A DNA stretch of 64,000 bases from Eunapius fragilis (taxonomy: Eukaryota; Porifera; Demospongiae; Spongillida; Spongillidae). Where the stretch lies: contig OY811983.1 of assembly GCA_963681505.1 (NCBI GenBank), positions 3,306,615 through 3,370,614 of the forward strand, in the 5' to 3' direction. Made by a program: the position numbers and the translations under genes. Below the pieces are notes generated by a model that did no database searches, had not been told where the DNA came from, and saw only the letters and a list, made by a program, of their open reading frames with translations. Below are positions 47,587 through 59,214 of the stretch, in pieces (the stretch's first letter is position 1; each line of letters starts with the position of its first letter).

Positions 47587-48098
47587 ATGGCTGAGATTAA
47601 AAACGTTTTGTTTTACGCGACACTGTTCTGGGTGGCAATGTCATGCTGCCTCGGCTTTCGGTTGAGAGGTTCTACCATACAAGACGACAGGTTTGCAGCA
47701 GTAGCGGAGGAAAGCGAAGTGTGTAAGCACACGTATATGTACAATATACATTAGAGATGTATGCGTACGGATATATACTATACATGTAAGTTCTAACCGT
47801 CTTGCATGTATATACAGGGAGTGAGAAAGGCATAGAAGCCGAAAAGAGCGCAAAGATGGCTGCGGCGAAGGCGCTATGCTCAGTATCAGCCAAGGTTACT
47901 GGAAAATCTGGAGCCCAGAAGTGTGATCAGAGATACATCGGTGGAGAGTCTACGGTTCAGGTTGAAGTTCCTACTGACAGAAGCCACAACTACTGCATCG
48001 GAGTCAAGGCCTTAGCCATCAGGCAGGTTCAAGATAGTCTTCCAGCTGATCAGACCGGATGCCTCATTGAAGCAGCCAGATATTGCAACGGGTGTTGA
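47587..48098 (+). CDS. Small secreted Cys-containing protein (unknown)
   Basis: Two exons: 47587-47722 (donor GTAAGC) and 47818-48098 (acceptor TATACAG), joined in phase to give 138 residues and stop TGA. The N-terminus has a hydrophobic segment (residues ~6-24) after MAEIKN that suits a signal peptide. The mature part is hydrophilic with an Ala/Lys/Glu helix, then six cysteines including a C-terminal CNGC, which could form three disulfides. I do not recognise the family. It lies between the two pore-former genes and shares their promoter style, so co-expression is possible but only inferred. Confidence 0.65.
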
Positions 48099-48099
48099 G

Positions 48100-48925
48100 G
48101 CGTAACTCCACCGCTGCTATACATGTGTTATTATGTAGCCTTACAGTTTATAGTATATCGCAACTCTTGCAACTGTATTTTGATTCTCTGAATTTTGAAG
48201 AAACAAGTACTCAATAATAAGCTAAAGAAATCAGCTTCCGATAGATGGCTACGTATTAAAAAGCCGTGGAGCTACTTATAGATTCATGCTAAGGAGATAC
48301 TAATATTAATCACGTAGGGTACGGGAAAGAAGGGATGCAGTAATAACCGGTAGAGATAAAACGGTCCATTTATCTGGACTTCCTGTCTTCGATCATTAAT
48401 CCTCTATCCCTTTGTCACCCGGCCATCTTTTCACACTTCGTGTATTATAGTGATATGCGACAAAATATGCTACTGGTATAATTCGTTACAATCCTCACCT
48501 CGAAAAAGGTGCTTATAAGTACCTTTTCACTCCATCAGGGTTAGGGTACATGTCTGGATTATGCATGCACCAGTATTATCTATCTCTTTAATATTATAAG
48601 TCCTCATACCACTGCATCCATTCTTTTTCTCATACACACTTCAGTGACCGCATTACTAGCTTCGCTATACCTTACAGGTACATGCATTTAATTTAAATAT
48701 ATAGGTAGTTATGCATCGTAAACTGTCAGTTCAATGAACCCCAAATACTCATACCGCGATACACACTGTAAACCATATGCATGCATTAGCTAATAACATG
48801 TATATAGGAAGCGGTGGAGTAGCTGAGCCATCTACTGATGTGTCAAAATATTTTACTATGGAGAGCAACTGATTCAGCAACGAGGCCAGAATAAAGGGGA
48901 AAAATAGCATTTTAATAACGCTACT
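48100..48925. other. Intergenic, nothing supported
   Basis: 3' flank of the secreted-protein gene. No poly(A) signal stands out beyond an AATAA-rich stretch near 48213. Confidence 0.4.
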
Positions 48926-48929
48926 AACT

Positions 48930-49500
48930 TAATTCCGCTGAGAATGTGAAGTTGCCGGACCAGAGTGTGGTATAACTTGGTGCTAATGCAGTGGTTAGTT
49001 CTACTACATGTCACTAATGACCAGAATACCACAAAATTATGGTGAGAGGTGCTGGCCATTATATACCTACACCACAATATCCCCTACAGAGCATTAGAAC
49101 CTTTGAATACACGTTATTGCTTTCCCTAGTCTACTAGTCTGACCATAGTTACATGAAAGGTGGTGCGCCAGTATATTTTCCATATTTAATTTGTTGTTGT
49201 CTTCTATTCCAGACAGCTAAAATTTGCACGTCAGTAGATGGCTTCATTAAGATACCCCACTAACCTACGCGGATACCATAATATGAATTTATATGTATAG
49301 GAAGTGGTGGCTATTCTAACTTGTACTGAGAATGTGAGGTTGTCGGGACATACATACAGAGTGTGGTATTACTTGGTGCTAATGCAGTGGTTAATGCAGT
49401 GGTTAATGCAGTGGTTAATGCAGTGGTTAGTTCTACTACATACCACTAATGGTCAGAGTACTACAAAATTATGGTGAGAGATGTTGGCCATTATCAATAC
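48930..49500. repeat. Dispersed repeat, two inverted copies plus GCAGTGGTTAAT tandem
   Basis: 48930-49060 and 49290-49500 both read GAGTGTGGTAT-ACTTGGTGCTAA-TGCAGTGGTTAG, the reverse complement of blocks at 40.13, 40.85, 43.49 and 44.2 kb. At 49383-49430 the 12-bp unit GCAGTGGTTAAT is tandemly repeated about four times. Confidence 0.8.
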
Positions 49501-49509
49501 ACTGCAATA

Positions 49510-50640
49510 CCCCCCCCCCCCCCCCCCCCCCCCCCCCACGTGCAGACCATTAAAACCTTTGAATACACTCTATTGCTTTCCCTACTAGTACATGTAGTTA
49601 CATGGCAGGTAGTATATTTTCCGTTGTTGTCTTCTATTCCAGACAGCCTAAATTTGAACGTCTGTAGATGGCTTCTTTAGGATTACCCCACATCTATCCA
49701 TTATATGATTGCGATATTTGTCCGGTGGAAGAAATTATAGTGTGACCAAACAAGGTTAATGCATGCATGTTGTAGTAATTAGTTGACTAGACGCAATTTA
49801 TGTCACTAATGGTGGAGTACTAAATGTGGTAAGCAGTAGGACACACTAATACACCTAATATAGAAGACATATGTGAATGCAGTTCACAGATGTACCATGT
49901 ATTCTGAATGATCTGAGCCTCGTAGAGCGAACCTGATTCAGAAATGAGATCATGCAGAAGGAAGTACGTGTGGTTCTTTTTATTAGAGAACCAATTCTCT
50001 TGTGCTAACTGTTACAACATGGCCCATCAGTGGGTGAAGAGACACAACCAGCCATGCTATTTAAGGAGGTAATAGTGTTGAGTGTTACATTTGAAAGGGA
50101 TTGAACACCAAATCAGGACCTACGGTAGTAGGTCCTATGTAGAAATGGCTCCGTAGGCGTGGTTTTCGATTGCGCGTATATATATAGGTTCGCACATTAA
50201 ACCTAAATCTCATCTAAATAGGCATCATCTGCACCGTCGGCCATTTGCATCCTCTCCTGATAGAGGTTAAACGTAGGCAAGATTCTATTCCCTCAAAATG
50301 ACAAGTTAAGATGCTGTGATATCATATAACTCATTGCAATGAACTGAGGGAAATCCACCTCAATCCATAGTGCATGTGTTCTAGTTTTAAAAAGTGGCCT
50401 GATACACTTGTAGGTGGGTGTAAATGTGACTGCCAGCCAGCAAAGGGCATCAAACAGTCTCGTTTGTCATTGAGTGAAGTGAAAAGCCATCTTCTTGAAA
50501 AGACTTCCATGCATATGTGCAGAGTACTAGATTTTAGTTATAAAAGTAGGCTTGCAGTAGTGATAGTGACAGGTGATTGGGATACGTGGTTAGTATTAAT
50601 TTGTTAGTAGTCGAGTGCATTATATTTACTCAGCACTCGG
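49510..50640. other. Intergenic; starts with a 28-base C run
   Basis: C homopolymer at 49510-49537. The rest is AT-rich flank of pore-former gene 2 with a possible AGGACCTAC/GTAGGTCCT hairpin near 50117-50141. No exon supported. Confidence 0.5.
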
Positions 50641-50663
50641 GCACTAATTAAGACCTATACTAT

Positions 50664-50700
50664 ACTTCCGGTCTTAATTCACCTGCTCATGGTATAAAAG
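50664..50700 (+). promoter_or_regulatory. Core promoter of pore-former gene 2: ETS-like site plus TATA box
   Basis: ACTTCCGGTCT (50664-50674) precedes GGTATAAAAG (50691-50700), which is ~40 bp before the ATG. Order and spacing mirror gene 1. Confidence 0.65.
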
Positions 50701-50738
50701 CAACGCTCAATTTCTAGAAGATATATCGCCGATTAAAG

Positions 50739-52446
50739 ATGATGAACCGTTTGGCCGTATTCGCCTGTATACTGATCATATCTCTCGTATATTCGACTGC
50801 CGCCAAGAGTGTAAGTGTATTTTTCACTGCCGCTGTATAACTTCTTTCCATCATACCATTGAAATTATTGTCAAGTTACGTTATGGTGCACATGTAACCA
50901 TATACAATCCAACTGAACAGTACGTACGTTGACACTTATCTAATACTTTATAGGTTCCGCAAGAGATCGGTGAGTTACATGCTTTAGAATAAAGGCTTAC
51001 TCCTAGCACGGGCATTTGACCATGCAGAGGAGGCTGCGGATGATCGAGAGGTAGAGAACAGCTATGAGGCACACTCGCAAGGTAAACTGTATACGAAGGC
51101 ATTTCTCATTGCGCTAATATACTTCAACTCTACAATTTCTACGATGTTGCACAGGTCTTGATATTGGTTTATGCTTGCTTCACCAGTCTTGCATCTAACC
51201 CCATAATAGCATACTGTATACATTATATGTTAATTGATCAACTTCCTGTGCATGAGTTTAGTAATTTGTGTTTCAGGTGTGCCAGTCGCATACTTTGGAG
51301 ATGCAAATGGTTACACAAACTTTGAGGTGAGCTAGCTGTGAGTGTACGATTTGCCCAATGCCCACATGGCACTTCATAATATATACATTTAAAAGACACC
51401 ACTCCTAACTAAGTTAGATACGTCAGGTGGCCATGCAGATAAATTTTAGCTATTGCTTGGTGGAGAGATAAGTTCTTTATTTTTAATTTATTCACGCGGG
51501 TTCTATATATTTCTTACACAACCAGCTGTAGTATACAATCGCACTGACTTTATTACCTTCCCCCCCCCAACGCAAACAGAGATTTATCAAAGACCAAGAC
51601 CAAGATATGGTTTTCACCAACGACTTGGGCTTAAACATACAAATTACGGCCGGAACCACTCCACAAGCCTCAAGAGTCAGTGTTACAGGATCAGTTTCGC
51701 ACGTGATCACTGACAGCGAACGTCAGTTGTTCGGGATTACCGACGCGCCTCTTAAAAATGCAGTGGGCAGATACTTCGGGAAAAATCCCAATGACGCTTA
51801 CGTTCGATCCCCAACTCCATGGAACGACCTTTACAGAACCTACAACTGGGACCAAGTCACAACAGTCCTTACTGTTACCAGCGCGACAATTACCGGTGTT
51901 ACATCGCAGCCCTCGATCGTTGCTCAGAAATCGTTTGTCAACAACAGTCCTTACAACGCTAATTTCAACACAGCTATTCAGGACAGCGTGACTAACACTG
52001 TGGGTACGTCATGGAGCCAAACGTTTGGGTTCAACTTTGAACAGACTTTCAAATACGAGGTTGGCTTTTTAGGAACAGGAGGAGGAGGAGAAACGAAATT
52101 TGGTTTCAGTGCCCAGTTTGGAAGCGGAGGTTCTCAAAGCACGGCAGTCCAGATCGGATCGTCAAGCAGCGTCGAAGTACAGCTCGGACCTAAGCAAGCC
52201 GTCGAAGCAATACTCACAGCAACACGATCAGTTCTAAAAGCCCGGATAACATACACTGCATCTTTGACGGGCCTTGCTGCTGTCAACTACAACCCGACAT
52301 ATAAGGATCACCATTTTTGGGCTCTACCGATTGATGCCATAATGAGAGCAGGCGGACTATCGAATACACGACAGATCACCGAAGATATTGAGATTGGTTA
52401 TTACAGTAACGGAAAAGTGCTGCTGCAGAAACCAGTTTCCCTTTAG
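50739..52446 (+). CDS. Aerolysin/spherulin-2A-type secreted pore-forming protein, gene 2
   Basis: Five plus-strand exons: 50739-50810 (signal peptide; two adjacent ATGs), 50954-50969 (16-nt microexon), 51028-51081, 51277-51326 and 51580-52446, again 352 residues, stop TAG. Exon lengths match gene 1 except exon 3 (54 versus 57 nt) and one extra codon in exon 5, and every phase is the same. The mature domain is very similar to gene 1. The N-terminal linker (exon 3) is the most diverged part and is acidic in both. The Gly-rich and Ser/Thr alternating segments of the presumed membrane hairpin are conserved. Poly(A) signal AATAAA at 52582. Genes 1 and 2 point away from each other, so an inverted duplication is the simplest origin. 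Secretion and pore formation are family inferences. Confidence 0.8.
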
Positions 52447-52811
52447 CAGCTGCACTCGACTCACTGAAATTGGATCCATGAGATGATACCGAAATGAGTT
52501 ATTAGCTAGACTAGGAGTGTTGCATGTAATATGCATGAGGATTTTTAAAGAGATTTCGTGTGTTCTGAGTACTAGCAATGTAATAAAACAATTAGAAATG
52601 ATATCGCATGTAGAAGTTTTTATACCTGACGGCTGTTATTCTACTACCATTTATAGCTGCAACATGAGCGATATACCTTGACCTTCACATCCAGGCCAGT
52701 AGCAAGATAATACGTAGCTAGACTTAATTTGTTATTCAGTGGATTTTCACCGTTGTTCAAACGTACTGTTGTTCGTCGATGAGTTCCCGGTAATCATTTA
52801 AATTTAAATCT

Positions 52812-53085
52812 TAAATAAAAACATTCTCTACGTGAAAGTTGGCAGAATATAGAATTGGAAGGCAATAGTGGTGTGAAAAGGATGGAAACAAGGGTCAAAT
52901 AATAAGGGAAAATGTAATAGTCCTATATTTCATACATAAACAACATTTTCTACAAATGGGCGAAATATACAGGACCATTACATTCTCCCTTATTATTCCA
53001 CCCTTGTTGCCTTCCTATTTATACCAGTAATGCCTTTCAATCCTATATTCTCGAACTTTCTCATAGAGAATGTTTTTATTACTTG
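52812..53085. mobile_element. CAAGTAAAG-family palindrome, diverged copy
   Basis: Palindrome with AAAACATTCTCTA near the left end and TAGAGAATGTTTTTATTACTTG at the right. The interior is diverged from 8.3 and 45 kb but close to the 13.7-kb half. Lies downstream of gene 2. Confidence 0.75.
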
Positions 53086-53323
53086 TTTCATGAGGTTTTT
53101 TTTCATGAGATGAGAGATAGTAACTAGGCTATTTACCATTAGTGGTGTTGTTCATCATTCTCACACCCTCCCCCCTCCTGCATTTGGAACTAAGAAATTT
53201 GTACTAACTACTAGCTTTACTAACACCAGTATTCATAGCCTGTGGTGGTGTCCAATTGGACTGCAACAATATATAATTCCAGCAGATCCCTTTTCCCAGG
53301 AGAAGTGGTGTATCAGGATCCCC

Positions 53324-53660
53324 ATGTCTACTTGTGGAGGTGAAAGTGGGGGTTGCATCTACTGGTGGAGCAGGAGGGGTATAGCGTGTGGAGGTGGGAG
53401 GCGTTTACTGGATGGAATGGAAGGGGGGTGTGGGGGGGGGGGGAGTCCCAACATGCCAATATGGAAGTGCAGCATCTATGTAAGGGGGGATGCCTTGATG
53501 TGGATGAGCAAAGGGCATCCACTGGTGGCCTTTGAATGGTGTCTACATGTGGAGGGGGCGTCTACTGGTGGAGATGGAAGCCCTGATGCAGAGGAGCTGG
53601 TGGCCTTGTAGTCCCAATGTGAAGGGACTTGAAGGAGCTAGCAGGGTGTCCACTGGTAGA
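53324..53660. repeat. Degenerate G-rich minisatellite
   Basis: Irregular units around GTCTACTGGTGGAG / GCATCCACTGGTGG spaced 40-90 bp. Long open frames here are repeat artefacts. Confidence 0.65.
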
Positions 53661-53935
53661 AGTCCAATGGACACTATTACAGTACACCTTGCTGAATAAT
53701 AAATAAATAAATAATCGTTACCAACAATAATGTGAAATGATTATGTCATGCGGTACTCATGCCTTTAGCAACGTCCTTGACAACCAGAGCTAAGAAACTA
53801 TTTAAAAGCTTAACACGAAAGAAGCATCATTATTACAATCCTCGTGGCACAGCTACGGCAAGTTATGCCTCGTGAAAGCGGGTAACCCTCGAAAGACCCC
53901 TCCGCTTACAAGCGAGTTTTCCAAGTTCCCAACCG
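53661..53935. other. Intergenic, nothing supported
   Basis: Short AATA repeat at ~53697-53715. No exon. Confidence 0.45.
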
Positions 53936-53937
53936 TA

Positions 53938-54089
53938 AAGGCGACCATACACTAGGCAACAATGTTGCGTGCAACTCAATGAATCCAATTATATTTTTTG
54001 TAAAACATTAGTTTACTAATATTTTACTAGAAATTTACAAAAATTCCTTCTGTTGCACGCAACATGTTGCCTAGTGTATGGTCGCCTTA
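53938..54089. mobile_element. ~150-bp MITE, AAGGCGACCATACACTAGG ends
   Basis: The terminal inverted repeats AAGGCGACCATACACTAGG and complement are nearly perfect over ~30 bp, with an AT-rich interior. A diverged relative is at 5996-6105. Confidence 0.9.
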
Positions 54090-54250
54090 AGAAATTTCCT
54101 TTCAGAGTTATTCTAAGAGACGATAGAAGGTATAGAAGGTACTAACTGAATCAAGTATGTGCTTATAGTCCCTTTTTTTGGGCCAGCGATGAATATTTCT
54201 GAAGTTGATTGACAGATGTACCGCTCGTTACGGTTTATAATCTTAACTGT

Positions 54251-57200
54251 CACAGCAAAAAAAATGCGGTGAATCAAAACTTGATTTGGCAATTGATTTT
54301 GTTATAAAAATCACCTATCGAATCAACAATTGATTTGCCAGCGAAATCAAGCAAAAATCCATTGCTGAATCGTGCACAAATCACAAAGAGATTCTAAATT
54401 GATTTCCCCTTAAAATCAATCATAAAATACACTGAAAAATCATACTTAAATCAACGAGAGATTTATCAACTGATTCTTTTTTAAAATCAAGTAAAATACA
54501 CTGCAAAATCATATCCAAATCATACTTTGATTCGACTAATGATTTATTGTCTCATGATTAACAACAACAGAACAATAAGTACATGTATAATCGTCAGTCA
54601 GTCAGAGCAGGGGTCTGAGCTATCATCTGAAATATGGCTTCCTTCTGTGGGAGCTACGGTGTGACGAGATGCCCGGGCTTTTTCTATGGTTGTTCAAGTA
54701 GAATGGAAAAGACAGTTTACATTGTTTGTCTAAATGATTCCGAGTCATGTAATCAGCTGTACAAGCCAACTGAAGTTCCACAGAATAAATCATGTTTCAA
54801 TGTCATTTTTGGTAAGAAATGTGGTCATGAATTGGGATACTATAAACACATGGCCTTTTCAAGACAAAAATGGATTCCCACAAAACATTTCATTTTGTAC
54901 CTTCATCCCAATGGCTGAAACATATGTTCAATGACACAACATTTTGTAAGCTTCTGAGTGCTCCCAAGGATATATCAGATCCAACTGCTAATGAAATGAA
55001 AGATGTATTTGATGGGCAGCAAGTATGGAAAGAATTTTTAATGGATCCTTTGCAGTCAACATCTCCATTACTATGTGACAATAATAACATTGGACTACTA
55101 TAAAATGTAGATTGGTTCAAGCCATTTAAACGTAGTGAGTATAAAGTTTCCACCATAATGATGATGGTTCTTAAATTGCTAAGAACTGAGCATTTCAAGA
55201 GCAAATGGACGATGATATTGGGTGTGATACCTGGCCCTACAGAAACAAAAGGCAATATCAACGCCTTTCTGAAACCAATAGTTGATGACTTGATACTCCT
55301 GTGGAACAGTGTTCCATTACATCTGTCAGGATCAGTCATAAGAGCCGCACTCTTTGGCATGTCCTGTGATATGCCAGCATTGAGGAAGGTTTCTCAATTC
55401 TTGGGTCAAAAAGCAGATCTTGGGTGATCCCGTTGTACTTTTATGGCTGAAAGAGCACCTTTAACTATGGGTGCTAGTGGTAAAATGAGCTACATTACAT
55501 GTTCAAAAGCTCCAAGCGGAACAATGTAGCAAGTTAGGATTCAAGCTCAAGAGTATCAGACTGCTCGTTCATTGGCAGAAGCTCAAACCATTCAGAAGAA
55601 AAATGGTGTTCGATATAGTGAATAGCTACGACTTGAGTATTTTGACATCATTCGAATGATGATAACTGATCCCATGATACATTTCTGTTAGGAATGGTAC
55701 ATAATGAAGCCAAATTGTGCCTTTCAAGTATGTCAGCAAACAATGTCACTGAGTTTCAAAATCGCATTTAAAAAATAAGAATTCCGTATGATCTTGGAAG
55801 GCTACCAACTAATATATTCAACAAATCAGGTGGGCTGACTGAGCTAACAGCACAATAATGGAAGAAATTTGCATGCATCTATGCTAGACCATGCTTCATT
55901 GGATTGATACCTGACAGAGCATACCTGTCAATGCTCTTGCTGTGTCAAATTGTTGAGCTTATACCTGTTACAAGTTATGAAAAAATTGCAACACTATATA
56001 AACTGCTTCATGACCATCATAAATGCTTTAAAGCTCCACATGGAAAATGGGAGGTGTCAATCAATTATCATATGGCATTACAGATGTAACAGCAGACTTT
56101 GAACCTCCTCACAGTTATTGGTATTTTGGATATGAACGTATGAATGGATTTCTTGCTGAATTTCCTAACAATAACGTAAATATTGAACCACAAATTATGA
56201 ATTGAATCTTGTTGCAATTTTCATATGCTAATTCTACTCTACCTGTATATACGTAATTCCATCGTTACCAACTGTTCCTAAGGGCCTGACATGTGTCACA
56301 ATTATAGAAAGTCATCATGCCTTTCTTGCAGTTATGCGTTTTGCATTTCTACGTAAGGTTGACCAAGGTGATGTAGTAGATTGGCCCGTTGAGCTAATGC
56401 ATCCTAGTAAATGCAACTTGAAGATTGACTCCATTTTTTATAAAGAACTAATAGAGTTTTGTAAGAATACATATGTCACGGATGTATATATACATCCTAG
56501 ATGGACAAATTTGGTCGCTGTGTGGTTAATGATCTAATTTACACATCAGAGTTCAATTCCACAGATAGAGATTCTATTGTGAAAGCAATGTTGTAATGAA
56601 AGAAAATAATGAATTCCATCCTTACTATGGTTGCATCAAATTTTTTTTTCAGAATCTGCATCACATTAAAGCAAGAGGGTCTGCAGGAAGAAATAAATTT
56701 ATGTGAAATGGATGTGCTTTAAGTCTCCTGAGATAGACAAGTTAAGTCGGCTTTATATGGATAGTAATAAATTTTATGAGCAAGATAAGATAATAACTCC
56801 CAGAAGATTTGAAAGCCGATGTGCCTTAGCTCAAGCAGGAGAAGGATCATCCTTTTATGTTCTTTAATTTCCAAGATAATGAATTGTACATACATCAGAT
56901 CAGTTGTATTGTAGTAGTGCTGTGTAATGTGAATTGGTGATATAAAGTTTGTCAGTGATATAAAATCAGATTCAAATTTCAAATACATGCATGCAGCATT
57001 GCATACAAATACTTAGTATCGACCGTAAAATTGCCGATCAACTTATTCCACTAACTACCTGAATTAAAGGTACTAGCATTGATGTATCGTCTGTAAAATC
57101 CAGCACGGGATTCTTCAATTGATTCATGTACACTTGGGAAATCATTACGTGATTTTTTGATCGTTAAAAAATCATTACGTGATTTTTTTATCATCATGGT

Positions 57201-57301
57201 ATGATTTTCTAAGCGTAGAATCAATTACAAATCACAAGCGACAGTTGAAAAAACAATTATTGAATCAAAAATTGATTCTACTGACGCGTTTTTTCTCTGT
57301 G
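54251..57301 (+). mobile_element. CACTA/EnSpm transposon with decayed TNP2-like transposase
   Basis: The ends read CACAGCAAAAAAA and ...TTTTTTCTCTGTG, flanked on both sides by TGT (54248-54250, 57302-57304), the 3-bp target duplication typical of CACTA elements. Subterminal zones (54270-54555, 57100-57290) are packed with AATTGATTT-type motifs. A plus-strand frame from 54634 to ~56850, broken by frameshifts and stops, contains FKRSEYKVSTI, VIPGPTETKGNINAF, RAALFGMSCDMPA and SQFLGQKADLG, the conserved core of Tnp2-type transposases. The element is complete in its ends but not coding-competent as read. Confidence 0.88.
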
Positions 57302-57371
57302 TGTTTTCTGGGGAGGAAGGATTACTGCAGCGTTTTGCGGAGCTATTGACAGGTAAGTTCGTTGTAAGCGA

Positions 57372-58858
57372 TTAAAACATCGGCACGGATGGGCACTCAG
57401 CTCCTTGCTCTCCAAAAATACCAAATCTACGTATATTCTCTTTGCCTATGGCACTGTATGTTCTTCCAGCAGGTGCATTTTTGAAGGGTATTGAAGAGTT
57501 TGAGAAAGAACTCCTAAACTGCTCTATGAACCAGGCTGTAATAGCACTTACCACCATGAGCAACGAGTGATCAGTGTAAGTGTCCACGGTGTATAAAGCA
57601 AGTTGGAACTGTGACCAATGGAGGCCAGGGCAGCTGGAAACAAGTTTACTGAGCACACAGGATGCTGTCTCCACATCAGTATCTGAAGGTTGATCTTCGC
57701 ACTTGTGAGTACTGATACATTGCTCCTACAGGTATGGCACTGCACTGCAATACACATCAGTATATCAACAGTGCATGCATGTATGTTGCCGGCTTGAGTC
57801 AGAGGACTGGCAGCATGGACACTTCACTGCGGGACTTGTACCAGGATACCACACAATCTGTGCAGACTGCAGCTGATGCCCAGCATTACAGCATGCACTC
57901 CAGGGGTTGCTATAGGATGGACAAGCACAAGGAACAAATCCGTTGGTCCGGAATAGCAGGATTATTAGAACTGGCTAATATGGTCAATTGTGGGCTTTGT
58001 GGTGTCCACTAAAAAGGATGGTACTTGCAGTTTGCTGCACACTTCAAACGTGTCTATGCACCACTTGCATGCTTTACTGCAACTGTTAGGTAAGTCTGGT
58101 GTTCAACAAAATGTAGAACTACATCCTCAAGCAAGTTGACATAGATGCTTGGAGCAGACTTGAGACTCTCAGCAGTCAGTTTGGTGCAGCAGCCCTTGCA
58201 TGGACATTGCAGGCATCCATTTTTAACCAAATATTGGGCCAGACAGTCAGCACATACTACTGTTTGGCATGGTAGCTGAATGGGCCTGTGGAGGATGTCA
58301 CAGCAAAGGGAACATTTCAAGTTATCCAACACTGACATAGGTTGAACTGCTGCAAGTGGCATTCCTTTTATTTCTTGTTTGGTGCAAGACGTTGTATGTG
58401 TTTTAGGAGCAGTTGTACTAAGGGCGTTTTAGCCTTGTGTGGTCTTCCACCATCATGTTGAGCTATAAAATGGTCACAAACCTATGATTTGAATGTAAAT
58501 TATGTATAGGTTAACGCTACTACTACATTGCTCCTCACCTAGCACCCACCATCTGATGCATGAGCTTCCCACTTGTATAGCTCCATGCGGCTGTTGAAAT
58601 GGCGATGTTGACTCACTAGCTGCCTTTAGCATGCGCTGCATCGCGTCGTAGCAATGCTTGCAGAAAGAATGTGGGTGAATCTGTGCTTCATCGTTTGCAG
58701 CATCCAGTCCAAAGCATAAGTACAGCTTCGATGCAAACGTTGAACATAAGTAAACCCTTGGGTGACTGGCCTTTAACAGTTTCCTTCCTTTCTTGTGGAC
58801 CAACAAGGATCCCACACAAGCGACAATGCAATTTGAGCTGGCATAAGTGGAAGTCCAT
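57372..58858 (-). pseudogene. RAG1 N-terminal-type zinc domain + RING protein gene (decayed)
   Basis: Minus strand. From an ATG at 58858 the first exon (to ~58539, donor GTGAGG) reads HCRLCG in one frame, then KASHPRVYLC...IHPHSFCKHCYDAM in the next, then YKWEAHASDGGC in the third. C-x2-C, HP-x2-FC-x2-C and W-x2-H-x4-C in this order is the zinc-binding pattern of the RAG1 N-terminal region and related 'N-RAG' proteins. Two frameshifts therefore break the exon. The next exon (58417 to ~58060) has a RING: CSLC, then LPCQTVVCADC (Thr where the zinc His is usual), then CLQCP. The terminal exon (57731-57372, stop TAA) is open and contains a Leu-rich helical segment. Zinc domain then RING is the RAG1 order. 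There is no RAG1 catalytic core. It may be a host gene, a transposon passenger or a pseudogene; sequencing indels could mimic the frameshifts. Confidence 0.6.
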
Positions 58859-58919
58859 TGTAGTCTCACTTGAATCATAGGGATCAATATAAAAATGTAT
58901 AGATTATTCATCCTTTTGC

Positions 58920-59090
58920 GATCGCTAAACTACCAAGAGAGCTCGAGAGCCACTCTGTAATCTACCTTTTTACACAGAATGACGCCCCTAATCAAGGTCC
59001 AAGTGTTTGGAAACTTAAAAAAAAGTTCACGAAGCCCACTTACTTCTAATCCTAAAGTACATATCTTTTATTTGTATAAATGTAATATAT
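58920..59090. other. Short intergenic stretch, nothing supported
   Basis: Possible promoter side of the zinc/RING locus. No TATA-like element stands out. Confidence 0.35.
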
Positions 59091-59214
59091 ACCACAGCCA
59101 CTTGCGAGCGTGAGTAAATATGTATTGTACTGGTACATGATCGCATGTTACCTGTATACTATAATATGTATACCAGTACAATACATATTTACTCACGCTC
59201 GCAAGTGGCTGTGG
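59091..59214. mobile_element. Foldback element, 47-bp arms
   Basis: ACCACAGCCACTTGCGAGCG starts an arm that is repeated as a near-perfect reverse complement ending at 59214. The loop is ~30 bases. Confidence 0.9.
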
